DNA from: Cordylochernes scorpioides | Taxonomy: Eukaryota > Arthropoda > Arachnida > Pseudoscorpiones > Chernetidae | Length of the DNA stretch: 64,000 bases | Assembly: GCA_030710605.1 (NCBI GenBank) | Contig: CP092882.1 | Span: 23,442,610-23,506,609 of the forward strand | Direction: 5' to 3' | Shown: one piece after another, positions 42,574 to 54,413 of the stretch | Numbering within the stretch: the first letter of the stretch is position 1 | Layout of the letters: each line of letters opens with the position of its first letter | Notes under the pieces: model-generated | What the model was told of the DNA's origin: nothing | The model's input: only the letters and a program-made list of their open reading frames with translations | Databases searched by the model: none | Program-made: the position numbers and the translations under genes

Positions 42574-42898
42574 ACTTTTCTTGATTAATCAAGAATGGGT
42601 AATCTGCCAATTCTCGAATAATTAGAAATCAACGAGAATAGTTGATATTTATTCCGATAGATGGCGCAATCCATCAGAAACTTTCAGTTGCATGATAAGG
42701 AGATGCCTTTTTTGTAATTATATTTACATATATTAAAAATAAAAAGGCATATTCTGCCCGTGTTCACATGAACATTTCTAGATGACATGTTTCTAGATTC
42801 ATGTGAGCATGGTCACGATATGCCTTTTTTTATTTTTATTATCAACACCTACCTACTTTTATATTTTTATTATTTTTTCACATTTACATATACGAGTA

Positions 42899-43218
42899 TA
42901 AAGAGACAAAGGTCGTCTCTTCCGTCAAAATAGACGTCAAAACAAGACGCCATATATTGACCGTCGCCGCAAACTAGCGGCTTCGGGTCGGTGACAAAGC
43001 CACAACACCAGCTTTGGCAAACTGAGAAGCGTCCACCTAGAGACCATGGTTTCGGGCTAATGGCCCTCGTCAGTCTAGGGCGGACTTTATTCCATGAGAT
43101 CCACACGGGATCTAATGGAATCCTCACAATCTACCAAAGAGGTGTTTTGCTGGCAAGGTGGCTGGGCAAATCTATGGCTAGAATATAGATGGAAAAATTG
43201 ACGGGAGGAAATTGATCC
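42899..43218 (-). mobile_element. Retrozyme monomer (family A), unit A
   Basis: A single unit running from AAAGAGACAAAGGTCG to GACGGGAGGAAATTGATCC, with the hammerhead inside on the minus strand. Confidence 0.75.
43031..43085 (-). ncRNA. Hammerhead ribozyme, type I (family A), unit A
   Basis: Minus strand: CUGACGA at 43067-43073, stem II GGGC/GCCC, GAAA, palindromic stem III ACCATGGT, cleavage between 43042 and 43041 after GUC. Stem I is 11 pairs with one bulged C, as at 27469. Confidence 0.88.
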
Positions 43219-45064
43219 ATAGAAGAATAGGGCGCTTCTATGGATATATATATGTATGTATAATTCTACTATGAATACCGTCCAAATACAATTATTATAA
43301 TATTCATTATTATTAAAACCAGTTATTTTTTAGCATTCAATAACTAACTTGACAATCTCTCCATTGCTTCATTGAAATGTCACAAAAATATGATACAAAA
43401 ATACGGTATTGGAGATATAAATTGATTTAAATATCTTGAATATAAATTAAATAATACAACAGATTTTGGAATCGAGTTTATATTCGTTTTTATTAATGTA
43501 AACTTAAACTTTCGGGCTTCTCTGCCCTTCTACAGGAATACATAAAACGTGTAATCTACTCCTGTTGTTGAGTTTTATAAGGTACTAGACGAATGACCCG
43601 GGCAACGCCCGGGTTTACCCGATTAAATGTTTTATTCAAACACTATTCGTTACAATTATAAATTGGCGCCGTGGATGTCACTCTTGTGAAACGTCCCGCT
43701 CCAAACTTTACATGTACATTAGGTCAGCTGATATTAGCTCCCATCTTCACCGCTAGAGGCGCTGCTCGCGAGCTAAGTAGAATAATTTGAATATAGTTTT
43801 AATAATTGATTTATATATTTTTGAAATAGCCTATCGTCTTCCCCGTATTTATTTACCTATGTATGGAAATTTTAGTTTGAATTAGTGAACTACTGCGAAT
43901 TTGTATACCGGACATGCAAACAAACAAAAATAAAAACATTGATTTTTATATATAAGGTATATTCTTTTGTTTATTTAATTATTCAATTGTATCATTCTGT
44001 GCTTGTATATATTGTAATTGACTAATGACCAAATGTCTAAATTTGTATATAAGTGAGTTGTTTTAAAATTAAAGTGAGTGAGTAATTAGTTGTTGTTTGT
44101 TTATTTGGTTAAGTCATTATCGGCACCATTGGAGAGTTGCCTGGGTAGTTGAATCACCATTGAGTGTCGCCTGGGTAGTTGAATCACCATTGGGGTGTCG
44201 CCTGCGTAGCTGAATAGAGGTGGTGATAGCTGAAGGCCTTGGTGATAAGAAAACCAGATACAGTCCTCTAAAATAAACGCCACACTTTCCAATCAGTTAA
44301 GGACTAGGGAAATTTAACACCTGTAGAAGGACAGAAATAACCGAAAGTTTGAGATTGGATTGATAAAAATGAAAAGACACTCAGCTCCAGAAAGTTGTTC
44401 TATTATTTAATTTATTGTAGACTATGATAGCCTTATAGCTATTTATTAAAACGATTCTATCTGGATGTGAACTGGCAATATTCCATAATCCATAATCAAA
44501 TGTTTTAACTGTAATTCTATGCGGCAACTATATGAAATAAATTTGGGTCCTATATACATTTTTATCGAGTAGGAAAATATATGCTAAGTTCGATAGAGGT
44601 TTACAATAAGTAGTCAATAAATCTAAATAACGCAGAGAAAACGTATATACCATGTTTTTTACTTTCAAACATAGTGGGAAATAGAAATATCTAAGGTCCG
44701 CTTCAAGGTAAATAGAATTTTCTTTATATTGATATGAACATCGATTATAATATAAAATTTATAACTTTTCTTTCTCTTTTCTCTTTCTTGTGTGTGTGAA
44801 ATATGTATTTATAATTTTTATATTCCAAAACATATATACATATATGTATAGAAATTTTAGTTTGAATTAGTGAACTACTGCGAATTTGTATACCGGACCA
44901 TAAATACCATAATTTATGAATCTTATCCCAGTACAATATCGCATGTGTACTATTTTTTCACATTATGTCGGGGTTTCACGCAATTCTGGCCTTAACTACC
45001 CGTTTCGTGATTTTTCAAGATGCCTGAAGGCCCAATTTTTTTATGTTTTGTTCGTTGAGGTACA

Positions 45065-45114
45065 GCTTGCACTACGCTGATGAGGGCCAACAGCCCGAAA
45101 CGTGTACGTGGTTA
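45065..45114 (+). ncRNA. Hammerhead ribozyme, type I (family B), unit B
   Basis: Identical core to the unit A copy at 42524, offset by 2541 bp. Confidence 0.82.
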
Positions 45115-45439
45115 ACTTTTCTTGATTAATCAAGAATGGGTAATCTGCCAATTCTCGAATAATTAGAAATCAACGAGAATAGTTGATATTTATTCCGATA
45201 GATGGCGCAATCCATCAGAAACTTTCAGTTGCATGATAAGGAGATGCCTTTTTTGTAATTATATTTACATATATTAAAAATAAAAAGGCATATTCTGCCC
45301 GTGTTCACATGAACATTTCTAGATGACATGTTTCTAGATTCATGTGAGCATGGTCACGATATGCCTTTTTTTATTTTTATTATCAACACCTACCTACTTT
45401 TATATTTTTATTATTTTTTCACATTTACATATACGAGTA

Positions 45440-45765
45440 TAAAGAGACAAAGGTCGTCTCTTCCGTCAAAATAGACGTCAAAACAAGACGCCATATATTG
45501 ACCGTCGCCGCAAACTAGCGGCTTCGGGTCGGTGACAGAGCCACAACACCAGCTTTGGCAAACTGAGAAGTGTCCACCTAGAGACCATGGTTTCGGGCTA
45601 ATGGCCCTCGTCAGTCTAGGGCGGACTTTATTCCATGAGATCCACACGGGATCTAATGGAATCCTCACAATCTACCAAAGAGGTGTTTTGCTGGCAAGGT
45701 GGCTGGGCCAAATCTATGGCTAGAATATAGATGGAAAAATTGACGGGAGGAAATTGATTCATAGA
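45440..45765 (-). mobile_element. Retrozyme monomer (family A), unit B
   Basis: Copy of 42899-43218 inside unit B. Confidence 0.75.
45572..45626 (-). ncRNA. Hammerhead ribozyme, type I (family A), unit B
   Basis: Same fold as 43031-43085; all core residues intact. Confidence 0.88.
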
Positions 45766-47548
45766 AGAATAGGCTGCTTCTATGGATATATATATATATA
45801 ATTCTACTATGAATACCATCCAAATACAATTATTATAATATTCATTATTGTTAAAACCAGTTTTTTTTTTGTATTCAATAACTAACTTGACAATTTCACC
45901 ATTGCTTCATTGAAATGTAACAAAAATATGATACAAAAACACGGTATTGAAGATATAAATTGATTTAAATATCTTGAATATAAATTAAATAATACAACAG
46001 ATTTTGGAATCGAGTTTATTTTCGTTTTTATTAATGTAAACTTAAACTTTCGGGCATCTCTGCCCTTCTACAGGAATACATAAAACGTGTAATCTACTCC
46101 TGTTGTTGAGTTTTATAAGGTACTAGACGAATGACCCGGGCAACGCCCGGGTTTACCCGATTAAATGTTTTATTCAAACACTATTCGTTACAATTATAAA
46201 TTGGCGCCGTGGATGTCACTCTTGTGAAACGTCCCGCTCCAAACTTTACATGTACATTAGGTCAGCTGATATTAGCTCCCATCTTCACCGCTAGAGGCGC
46301 TGCTCGCGAGCTAAGTAGAATAATTTGAATATAGTTTTAATAATTGATTTATATATTTTTGAAATAGCCTATCGTCTTCCCCGTATTTATTTACCTATGT
46401 ATGGAAATTTTAGTTTGAATTAGTGAACTACTGCGAATTTGTATACCGGACATGCAAACAAACAAAAATAAAAACATTGATTTTTATATATAAGGTATAT
46501 TCTTTTGTTTATTTAATTATTCAATTGTATCATTCTGTGCTTGTATATATTGTAATTGACTAATGACCAAATGTCTAAATTTGTATATAAGTGAGTTGTT
46601 TTAAAATTAAAGTGAGTGAGTAATTAGTTGTTGTTTGTTTATTTGGTTAAGTCATTATCGGCACCATTGGAGAGTTGCCTGGGTAGTTGAATCACCATTG
46701 AGTGTCGCCTGGGTAGTTGAATCACCATTGGGGTGTCGCCTGCGTAGCTGAATAGAGGTGGTGATAGCTGAAGGCCTTGGTGATAAGAAAACCAGATACA
46801 GTCCTCTAAAATAAACGCCACACTTTCCAATCAGTTAAGGACTAGGGAAATTTAACACCTGTAGAAGGACAGAAATACCCGAAAGTTTGAGATTGGATTA
46901 ATAGAAATGAAAAGAAACCCATCTCCAGAAGGCTTTTGTATTATTTAATTTATTGTAGTCTATGATAGCCTTATAGCTTTTTATAAAAACGAGCCTATCT
47001 GGATATGAACTGGCAATATTCAATAATCCATAATCAGATGTTTTAACTGTAATTCTATGAGGCAACTATATGAAATAAATTTGGGTCCTATATACATTTG
47101 TATCGAGTAGGAAAATATATGCTAAGTACGATAGAGGTATACAATAAGTAGTCAAGAAATCTAAATGACGCAGAGAAAACGTATATACCATGTTTTATAC
47201 TTTAAAACATAGTGGGAAATATAAATAATTGCGGTTCGCTCCAAGGTAACGGAATTTTCTTTATATTGAGGTCAACGTCGATTATAATATATATAATTTA
47301 TAACTTTTCTTTAACTTGTGTGTGTGAAATATATTTCTAATTATTATATTCCAAAACATATTTACATATGTGATAAGGAGATGCCGTTTTCATAATTTAT
47401 GAATCTTATCCCAGTACAATATCGCATGTGTACTATTTTTTCACATTATGTTGCGGTCTCACGCAATTCTGGCCTTAACTACCCGATTCATGATTTTTCA
47501 AAATGCCTGAAGGCCCAGTTTTTATTATTTTTTGGTCGTTGAGGTACA

Positions 47549-47600
47549 GCTTGCACCACGCTGATGAGGGCCAACAGCCCGAAACGCGTAAGTGGTTAGC
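47549..47600 (+). ncRNA. Hammerhead ribozyme (family B), unit C, weakened
   Basis: CUGAUGA at 47561-47567, stem II and GAAAC intact, stem III ACGCGU (palindrome), triplet GUA. The first stem I pair is lost (ACCACG against AGTGGT), so activity is doubtful. Confidence 0.7.
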
Positions 47601-47914
47601 TTTTCTTGATTAATCAAGAATGGGTAATCTACTAATTCTCGAATAATTAGAAATCAACGAGAATAGTTGATATTTATTCCGATAGATGGCGCAATCCATC
47701 AGAAACTTTCAGTTGCACGATAGGGAGATGCCTTCTTTGTAATTATATTTACATATATTAAAAATAAAAACATATCCTGCCCGTGTTCACATGAACATTT
47801 CTAGATTACATGTTTCTAGATTCATGTGAGCATGGTCACGATATGTCTTTTTCATTTTTAATATCAACACCTACCTTTTCTTATATATATTTTTTTTTAA
47901 CATTTACATATATA

Positions 47915-48250
47915 AAAAGACAAAGATCGTCTCTCCCGTCAAAATAGACGTCAAAACAAGACGCCATCTATTGACCGTCGCCGCAAACTAGCGGCTTCGG
48001 GTCGGTGACAAAGCCACAACACCAGCTTTGGCAAACTGAAAAGCGTCCACATAAAGACCATGGTTTCGGACTAATGGCTCTCGTCAGCCTAGGGTTCAGT
48101 TTGCCAAAGCTGGTGTTGTGGCTTTGTCACCGACCCGAGGCCGCTAGTTTGCGGCGAGGTCAATAGATGGCGTTTGGTTTTGGCGTCTATTTTGACGTGA
48201 GAGGCAACCATTGTCTCTTTAGATCAATATCTTCCCGGCGAAATATTTCC
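47915..48250. mobile_element. Retrozyme pair in inverted orientation, unit C
   Basis: A minus-strand copy (47915-48100) meets a plus-strand partial copy (48106-48250) that repeats CAGTTTGCCAAAGCTGG through GACGTGAGAGGC, giving a foldback. Confidence 0.75.
48045..48100 (-). ncRNA. Hammerhead ribozyme remnant (family A), unit C
   Basis: CUGACGA, GAAA and ACCATGGT are present, but stem II has a mismatch and stem I is weakened (CACATAAAG side). Probably inactive. Confidence 0.6.
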
Positions 48251-48255
48251 ATCTA

Positions 48256-48803
48256 TTTACATATATATATATATTATAGATTATAAATTTTGTGTGTGCT
48301 TGATTGTTGAAAAGAGGTGCAGTCGTGGAAAAGTGAAGATAATTATTTACCTTTCAAGCAGATTTTTATTTTGAATCTCTTGAAGTAAAAATATACATAT
48401 AAAATTATTTATATCACAGGAATATAGAATTTATAAATGAATTCTATAATCGTGAATAAAAGATAGGTAGGGTTAAATATACATATTTACAACAATAATA
48501 ATTAAAAGTGATATTTTTTTAATATATGGTCAAAAATGCAGAACAGTCAATGAATGAAAAAATAAAATATATGTTTTAAAAAAAAATAAAATATTTGTAT
48601 TTTAGATTATATAATATATATATATATTCAGTGAATATTATAATATATAATTGAGATATATTCATTTAATAAAAAATAACTTATAAAGTATAAGTTGTAT
48701 TTTAAAGAAGCAATTGAAATCGGATTTTAAACAAATCCATGCATGGCTAACATTACGGATCATTATTCGTAAATGTTCCTTTGAATATATTCTCAATATA
48801 TAT
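48256..48803. other. AT-rich spacer
   Basis: Nothing recognised; the open frame from 48714 overlaps the LTR that follows. Confidence 0.35.
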
Positions 48804-49191
48804 TGTTGCATCATGATTAATGGCGTATTTCTTATATTATTTATAATATTGTTTTTAATATATTTAAAATTTAAATTATATATTTATTTATTTTATATAA
48901 AATATTCTATGATATTTATTTAAAACAGATTATTTAGATTATCATCATTCCTTTTGTAATATTTTATTGTACATATATCTTTATTGCTTATTGGAGGGAG
49001 AGAAGACCTAAACGAAGACTGCGGATCGCAACCTACGAGGAAGACAAGAATAAATAAACACAATAACTTTAAGAGGTAATTTATTTTTATTTACTTTTAA
49101 TATATGGAAACCCGCTCGGGAAACGTGTATACCACCAAGAAGGAAGAAACCAAGGTCGACGACCCTGCAAAGCTTCAACTTGGTGCAACAA
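48804..49191 (+). repeat. Left terminal repeat plus gag start (fossil)
   Basis: Begins TGTTGCATCATGATTAATGG. The repeat shared with the right side continues past the expected LTR end into the first 85 bp or so of gag. The LTR boundary itself is not clear to me. Confidence 0.75.
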
Positions 49192-52026
49192 TTGGTAGAG
49201 ATGCTGGTTTCGAGCCAGTTGCTTTGAACCCCAATATAGAAATTCCGAAATATGACGGGACAGACGACCCTCGCCCATGGATAGAATCCCTCGAAGAGAT
49301 TGGTTTCCTGTACCATTGGGCAGACTACATAATTGCCCGTTATGCCGCCATGAACATGACGGGAAGTGCTAAAACCTAGTTAAATTTGCACAAAGCTAGT
49401 TTCACGAGTTGGGAAAATATTAAAATCCGCCTCATTCAGGACTTTTCTCTGGACGCGAATAAAGAAGAATTAAGAATGAAGCTTAGCAGAATGCAACACT
49501 GGAATGAACCTGCAATCAGGTTCGCGGAAGACATCTTAGTGTTGTGCAACAAGGTTGACCCCGCAATGGAAGAAGAAACGAAAATCGAACATGTCATTGG
49601 AAGACTGAAAAAAAGAGTACTCATTCGCGCTCTACCTGAACCCTCCTAAAACGACCGATGAACTTCTTGTCGTGTGCAAGAAAATGGATTCCTTTGAAAA
49701 GAAGTATCGGGAACGTGTGGAGAAATCCAGAAGCCTATATAACGGTCCACGCAATTCTAGACCCCAACAACAATCGAGGTACGTGCCGCCGACTGCCACG
49801 CGAAACTACCAGACCACTTCCAGGCCCCAGGCCCCTGCTTCCAAATATTACAAGAACGACTCCCTTCCTACTCCCAGGCAGTATCGAAACAACTTTCCCC
49901 AGCCCTCTACCCCTAGACGTCTTTATAATCCTAACTTTGTGCCGAAACCAAACCTTCAGAGAAACACCTACAATAAAAGCCAAGAAGCGAGCAAAAATAG
50001 GACGGAAGATGGAAGACCAATCTGCTTCAAGTGTAACAAGCCAGGGCACGTGGCCCGTTATTGTAGGGTCAAGTTTATAAGAATCCTAGAAGAGGATCCA
50101 ACAGCTACCCAAGAGAAGGCCGAAGAGAAATGCCAAATGAATGGAATATCAGATAAATCGGGACCTCGGCTTTATGCTGATGTATGTCATAGACAAATAT
50201 TCCTACCCGGAATAGATATTCCGTGTTGGAAGATTTAAACTAAGCGTCCCGCCTGAATCTGTCAATTAAAGAAAGTCGACCATAAACGGAATCAAGAAGT
50301 TGGACCCTAAATACAAATTAAAAATTAACGTGGACAAGATAGGGACTTTTGAAGCTTTGGTTGATACAGGCGCTGACCTCTCAGTGGTCGACCTCAGAAG
50401 GGCCCTCGATACAGGCCATGATATAAGTAAACTCGCAAAGATTTGTGCAGGACCCGATGGAAAAAAATTGGACACGGTAGGAAGTATATTTTTAAATATA
50501 AAAATTGATGACAAAGCATTATCACACAAATTTGTGATATTGAAAACGCATTTACGGACATTAATTCTTGGAAGAGATTTCCTTAAGAAAATGAACGCGA
50601 AAATAGATTGTAAGCAAGAAACTATAAAATACGATTTGACGAATAATCATGACGAAAGCAATTTTGAAATGTTCAAAATAAAGAGTGCCAAGGAATCCAT
50701 TGTACCGGAATGTTCCATTAAATTGATCAAGGCATTGGTAGAAACAGAGGATGGGGAATATATTATCGAGGAGAGCAGCAAAATGTTTCAAACAAATGGA
50801 CTTCGTCTAGCAAGAAGCTTGATCAATTTCATAAATAAGGAAACACATATCTGGATAACTAATCCGTATCCTCGACCGTTAAAAATAATGAAAAACCAAA
50901 CATTGGCTTTTGGAAGTAGTCCAGCGAAAATAAATGTGAATCGAGAAAGAGAGGTAGAAGAGAACGAAAAACCTAGATTCCAAATAAACGAAAACCTTTT
51001 CACCTTTCTTCCATCCAAGCTAAAGGATGTCTCAGAATTCGTTAAGACGTGTCACCTTTGCCAAAGTAGGAAAGGCTCAAACCAATTACCTTCTGGACTA
51101 CTACAGCCCATTCCCCCAGCCAACTTTCCTCTCGAAAGAATTGGAATTGACTTTGTTGGTCCATTGCCATCTACGAAAAACAGGAAAAAAATGGATAATC
51201 GTGCTGACGGACTACTACACTAGATATGCAGAAACAAGTGCAGTCTCGGAAGCAACAGTGAAATAAGTTTCTAAATTTCTAGTAGAGGATATTTTTCTCC
51301 GGCACGGAGCCCCACAATATCTTATTAGTGACAGGGGCTCTCAATTTACCAGTAATTTAATGAAAGAGGTGATTAAAATGTGCAAGATTAAACATTGCTT
51401 CACAACGATCTACCATCCCCAGACTAATGGATTGACAGAGCGGTTAAATTGAACATTCATCAATATGCTCAGTATGTATGTGAACACTGTTCAGATGAAT
51501 TGGGACGAAATACTCCCATTCATCACTCACGCTTACAATACTACAATTCAGGAAACCACAGGATATTCTCCCTTTTTCCTGATGTTTGGAAGAGAACCCA
51601 CGTCTCTTTTGGACGACAGGAATATCTCGGTGGACATTGACAAGGATGATTATGATGAATACATAAAACATCACTTAGACAAAATAGACAGAACAAGAAA
51701 ATTAGTTATTAACAACACAATAAAGACTCAAGAAAGAATGAAAAAGAACTATGACAAGAAACACATGGAAAGAAGCTACGAACCCGGAGAATTAGTAGCA
51801 GTTTGGACACCAATTAGGAAAATAGGAAAGTGTGAGAAACTACTGAGAAAATATTTTGGCCCATATCGAATATTAAAGAAGCTGTCCAACGTAAATTACT
51901 TAATTGAACCAAAAGATAATCCTGGCCAAGACCCATTGATTGTCCATGTCTCAAGAATCAAACCCTATTTTGAAAGAATTGATGTGGTCAATCACGAGGA
52001 CGTGACGACCTCTGGAGAGGGGGAAG

Positions 52027-52427
52027 TGTTGCATCATGATTAATGGCGTATTTCTTATATTATTTATAATATTGTTTTTAATATATTTAAAATTTAAATT
52101 ATATATTTATTTATTTCATATAAAATATTCTATGCTATTTATTTAAAACAGATTATTTAGATTATCATCATTCCTTTTGTAATATTTTATTGTACATATA
52201 TCTTTATTGCTTATTGGAGGGAGGGAAGACCTAGACGAAGACTGCGGATCGCAACCTACGAGGAAGACAAGAATAAATAAACACAATAACTTTAAGAGGT
52301 AATTTATTTTTAATTAATTTTATTTATTTACTTTTAATATATGGAAACCCGCTCGGGAAACGTGTATAACACCAAGAAGAAAGAAACCAAGGTCGACGAC
52401 CCTGCAAAGCTTCAACTTGGTGCAACA

Positions 52428-52430
<3 letters not shown>
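52027..52430 (+). repeat. Right terminal repeat plus second gag start (fossil)
   Basis: Nearly identical to 48804-49191, preceded by the purine tract GGAGAGGGGGAAG. Because it also repeats the start of gag, it is the beginning of a second, head-to-tail copy that is cut off at a TA run. Confidence 0.75.
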
Positions 52431-52459
<29 letters not shown>

Positions 52460-52600
52460 CATTTATATATAAAATAATTAATAATATAATACCTTTTAAT
52501 ATTACTATTCTAACGATGTATAGCTCAATCGAGAATAATATTTACAGTCTTAAAAAAAAAAACACGTTTTGACGTTTGAGGCCAAAACTTAATATGTACA
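52431..52600. repeat. TA run and AT-rich spacer
   Basis: A TA dinucleotide stretch (52428-52450) marks the break in the second LTR copy; after it nothing is recognised. Confidence 0.5.
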
Positions 52601-52606
52601 CTGTGT

Positions 52607-52925
52607 GATAAGGAAATTACTGAAGAACTCCCCCATTACCTGCTTAATTGTACAGCCCTTGATGCAGAGAGGAAGGCCCTATATTAACAAATTAAATGTA
52701 CCAACATTTCACCCTACGTATTGCTTTCAAAAATATCAGCAAACAAATCTATAAATATTTTAGAACATCATTATGTAAGGACCAGTCAACAAGTGAATGA
52801 CTTTGAGACGAAGAGTAAAGCCAGTTCAATTTCTGTGTAAATAACACAGGATGATTATTACCTTACCCAATTGAGAGAATCTGTATGGGGCAAGTTCCTA
52901 ATAAAGGCTTTTGTGTGTGTAATAT
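52607..52925 (+). mobile_element. LINE 3' end (ORF2 terminus and tail)
   Basis: Encodes CTLCDKEITEELPHYLLNC, the terminal cysteine-rich motif of a LINE ORF2, soon broken by a stop. It ends in AATAAAGGCTTTTGTGTGTG like other LINE tails here. Confidence 0.55.
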
Positions 52926-52929
52926 TAAT

Positions 52930-53400
52930 ATTCTCGCAAATTTTGATTTTACTCTTCATTAAGTAAACGTAAAAGAGAATACAAACAAAATTTAATATAT
53001 GTATAACCTATTGATAGTTGAAATTATTAATAAATATAAAAACTGAGAATAAAATGTAGATTGGAATATTTGAAAATCCGGGCAAAGAGATTCGTGGAGA
53101 GGTACACCACATTTGTCTGTTTGCGCCCAACATTGGGGCCGTGTTTGGACAGTTTTATTTGTGCAACCATTAGTGCAATTGAGTTTAATCTCCTAAGTGA
53201 AATCCTCCAATAAAATTAGCTCTTCCTATCTATTGTTAGAGAACGCAAATAGAATAATGTATAGAATACCATTGTTGCATTATACGGGGTCCTTTTTTTA
53301 TCATTCTATTACAGTTTACTATGTATAAGCAAATTGAATCTGTTTCGATATATTTGTTTCTCTCTTATTATCTGTTGATCCCCTCTCGTGAGAGACTACC
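52930..53400. other. AT-rich spacer
   Basis: Nothing recognised. Confidence 0.4.
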
Positions 53401-53623
53401 TAGAATCATAGATAACCATAAAATTGCTTCAATGGCCCCTAATTCTTGCAAAAGTACTACCCCACCAGCTAGTGAAAGTAATAGGGCTCTGGCACATTTG
53501 TAAGTGCAAATTCGAACTGCTTTTCACATTTGTAGGCAATTGGTGCACTTATAGTAAAAGCAGTTACCTACTTCTGCCCACCATGATTATCAGGGCCTGT
53601 ACCACGCGTACTAGGGATAAGCC

Positions 53624-53625
<2 letters not shown>
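53400..53625 (+). mobile_element. SINE body, 5' truncated
   Basis: Shares CTGGCACATTTGTAAGTGC, TTTGTAGGC and CCACCATGATTATCAGGGCC with the SINEs at 25188 and 57367; the tRNA-like head is missing. Confidence 0.5.
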
Positions 53626-53629
<4 letters not shown>

Positions 53630-53664
<35 letters not shown>

Positions 53665-53665
53665 C
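53630..53665. repeat. Microsatellite TA then GA
   Basis: TA run followed by a GA run. Confidence 0.8.
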
Positions 53666-53699
53666 TATATTTTCTCCTGGAGGTGGTCGTTTATAGGAG

Positions 53700-54059
53700 G
53701 TTGGATTATAAGAGAAAGGACAATTCTTTCATTTCTCAAATGTGATTGTTAATGTAGGGCTTGTCACCCATTGGGTAATTGTTCACAATGTGTGTTTTAC
53801 ACACACTGAAGCGCTTTTATTATAAATATTTCTTCGAATTTCTTCTTGTTTAGTCTCTGTTCTTGAGCAGGTACTAAGCTCGCCATACTTCTCTAATAGG
53901 ATCTCCACTTTGTATTTCTTCGGAGTTTCGTATCCAATCCATGATTTCATTCACAGTCTTCGTATCTTTCATTTTGTAATTCATGTTACATCCATAAACC
54001 TTCTTTTCATGTCTTCATATCTGTTCAATAGAATGTTATCTTCTTTTTATAATTAGTTT
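53700..54059. other. Unassigned AT-rich sequence
   Basis: No supported feature. Confidence 0.35.
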
Positions 54060-54365
54060 GTATTATCTTTTCACTTTGTGTCGCGGTCTTACGTAATTCT
54101 GGCCTTAACTACCCGTTTCATGATTTTTCAGGATGCCTTGAATGACCAGTTTTTTGGTCGTTGAGGTACAGCTTGCACCACGCTGATGAGGGCCAACAGC
54201 CCGAAACGCGTCCGTGGTTAGCTTTTCTTGATTAATCAAGAATGGGTATTTGGCCAATTCAGGAATAATTAAAAATCAACGAGAATAGTTGATATTTATT
54301 CCGATAGATGGCGCAAGCCATCAGCAACTTTCAGTTGCACGATAAGGAGATGCCTTTTTTTATAT
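54060..54365 (+). mobile_element. Hammerhead element, family B (Penelope/retrozyme type)
   Basis: The best preserved copy of the family: GCGGTCTTACGTAATTCTGG at the start, the ribozyme at 54171-54222, the palindromes TTGATTAATCAA and GATGGCGCAAGCCATC, and the end CACGATAAGGAGATGCC. No coding sequence. The relation to Penelope-like elements is inferred from the known presence of hammerheads in their terminal repeats. Confidence 0.7.
54171..54222 (+). ncRNA. Hammerhead ribozyme, type I (family B)
   Basis: CUGAUGA at 54183-54189, stem II GGGC/GCCC with loop CAACA, GAAA at 54203-54206, palindromic stem III ACGCGU, cleavage after GUC at 54212. Stem I pairs ACCACG (54177-54182) with CGTGGT (54213-54218), extended by GCT/AGC across an internal loop. 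Every core nucleotide is canonical. Confidence 0.92.
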
Positions 54366-54413
54366 AATTAGTTTGTTTGTCTATATGCTGATAGAGACAA
54401 AATCATATCTTAT

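Larger units (their letters stand above)
40710..48255. repeat. Tandem array, three copies of a 2.54-kb compound unit
   Basis: Units A (40710-43245), B (43252-45787) and C (45792-48255) are collinear with a repeat step of 2541 bp. Each contains the CGAATGACCCGGGCAACGCC module, a 30-bp minisatellite (GTCGCCTGGGTAGTTGAATC), a family B hammerhead on the plus strand and a family A hammerhead on the minus strand. B matches C in its left half and A in its right half. C diverges from A and B after about 46876 and ends in an inverted retrozyme. Confidence 0.9.
48804..52430 (+). mobile_element. Ty3/gypsy-like LTR retrotransposon (fossil)
   Basis: A gag-pol element of Ty3/gypsy type. Parts seen in order: gag (about 49104-49650), a CCHC zinc knuckle (near 50022-50066, CFKCNKPGHVARYC), an aspartic protease region (DTGADLS, near 50360), and an integrase region with zinc-like and catalytic-core motifs and a C-terminal part (about 51030-52040). 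A purine-rich tract precedes the right terminal repeat. It is broken, with several breaks. The terminal repeats differ by roughly 2 percent by eye, so it is fairly young. Confidence 0.88.

Noticed and set aside
42870-43188. Open frames within the retrozymes (both strands)
   Set aside because: The elements are non-coding; the frames overlap the ribozyme and differ between copies.
49735-51018. Extra frames on the opposite strand of the LTR fossil
   Set aside because: Shadows of gag-pol sequence.
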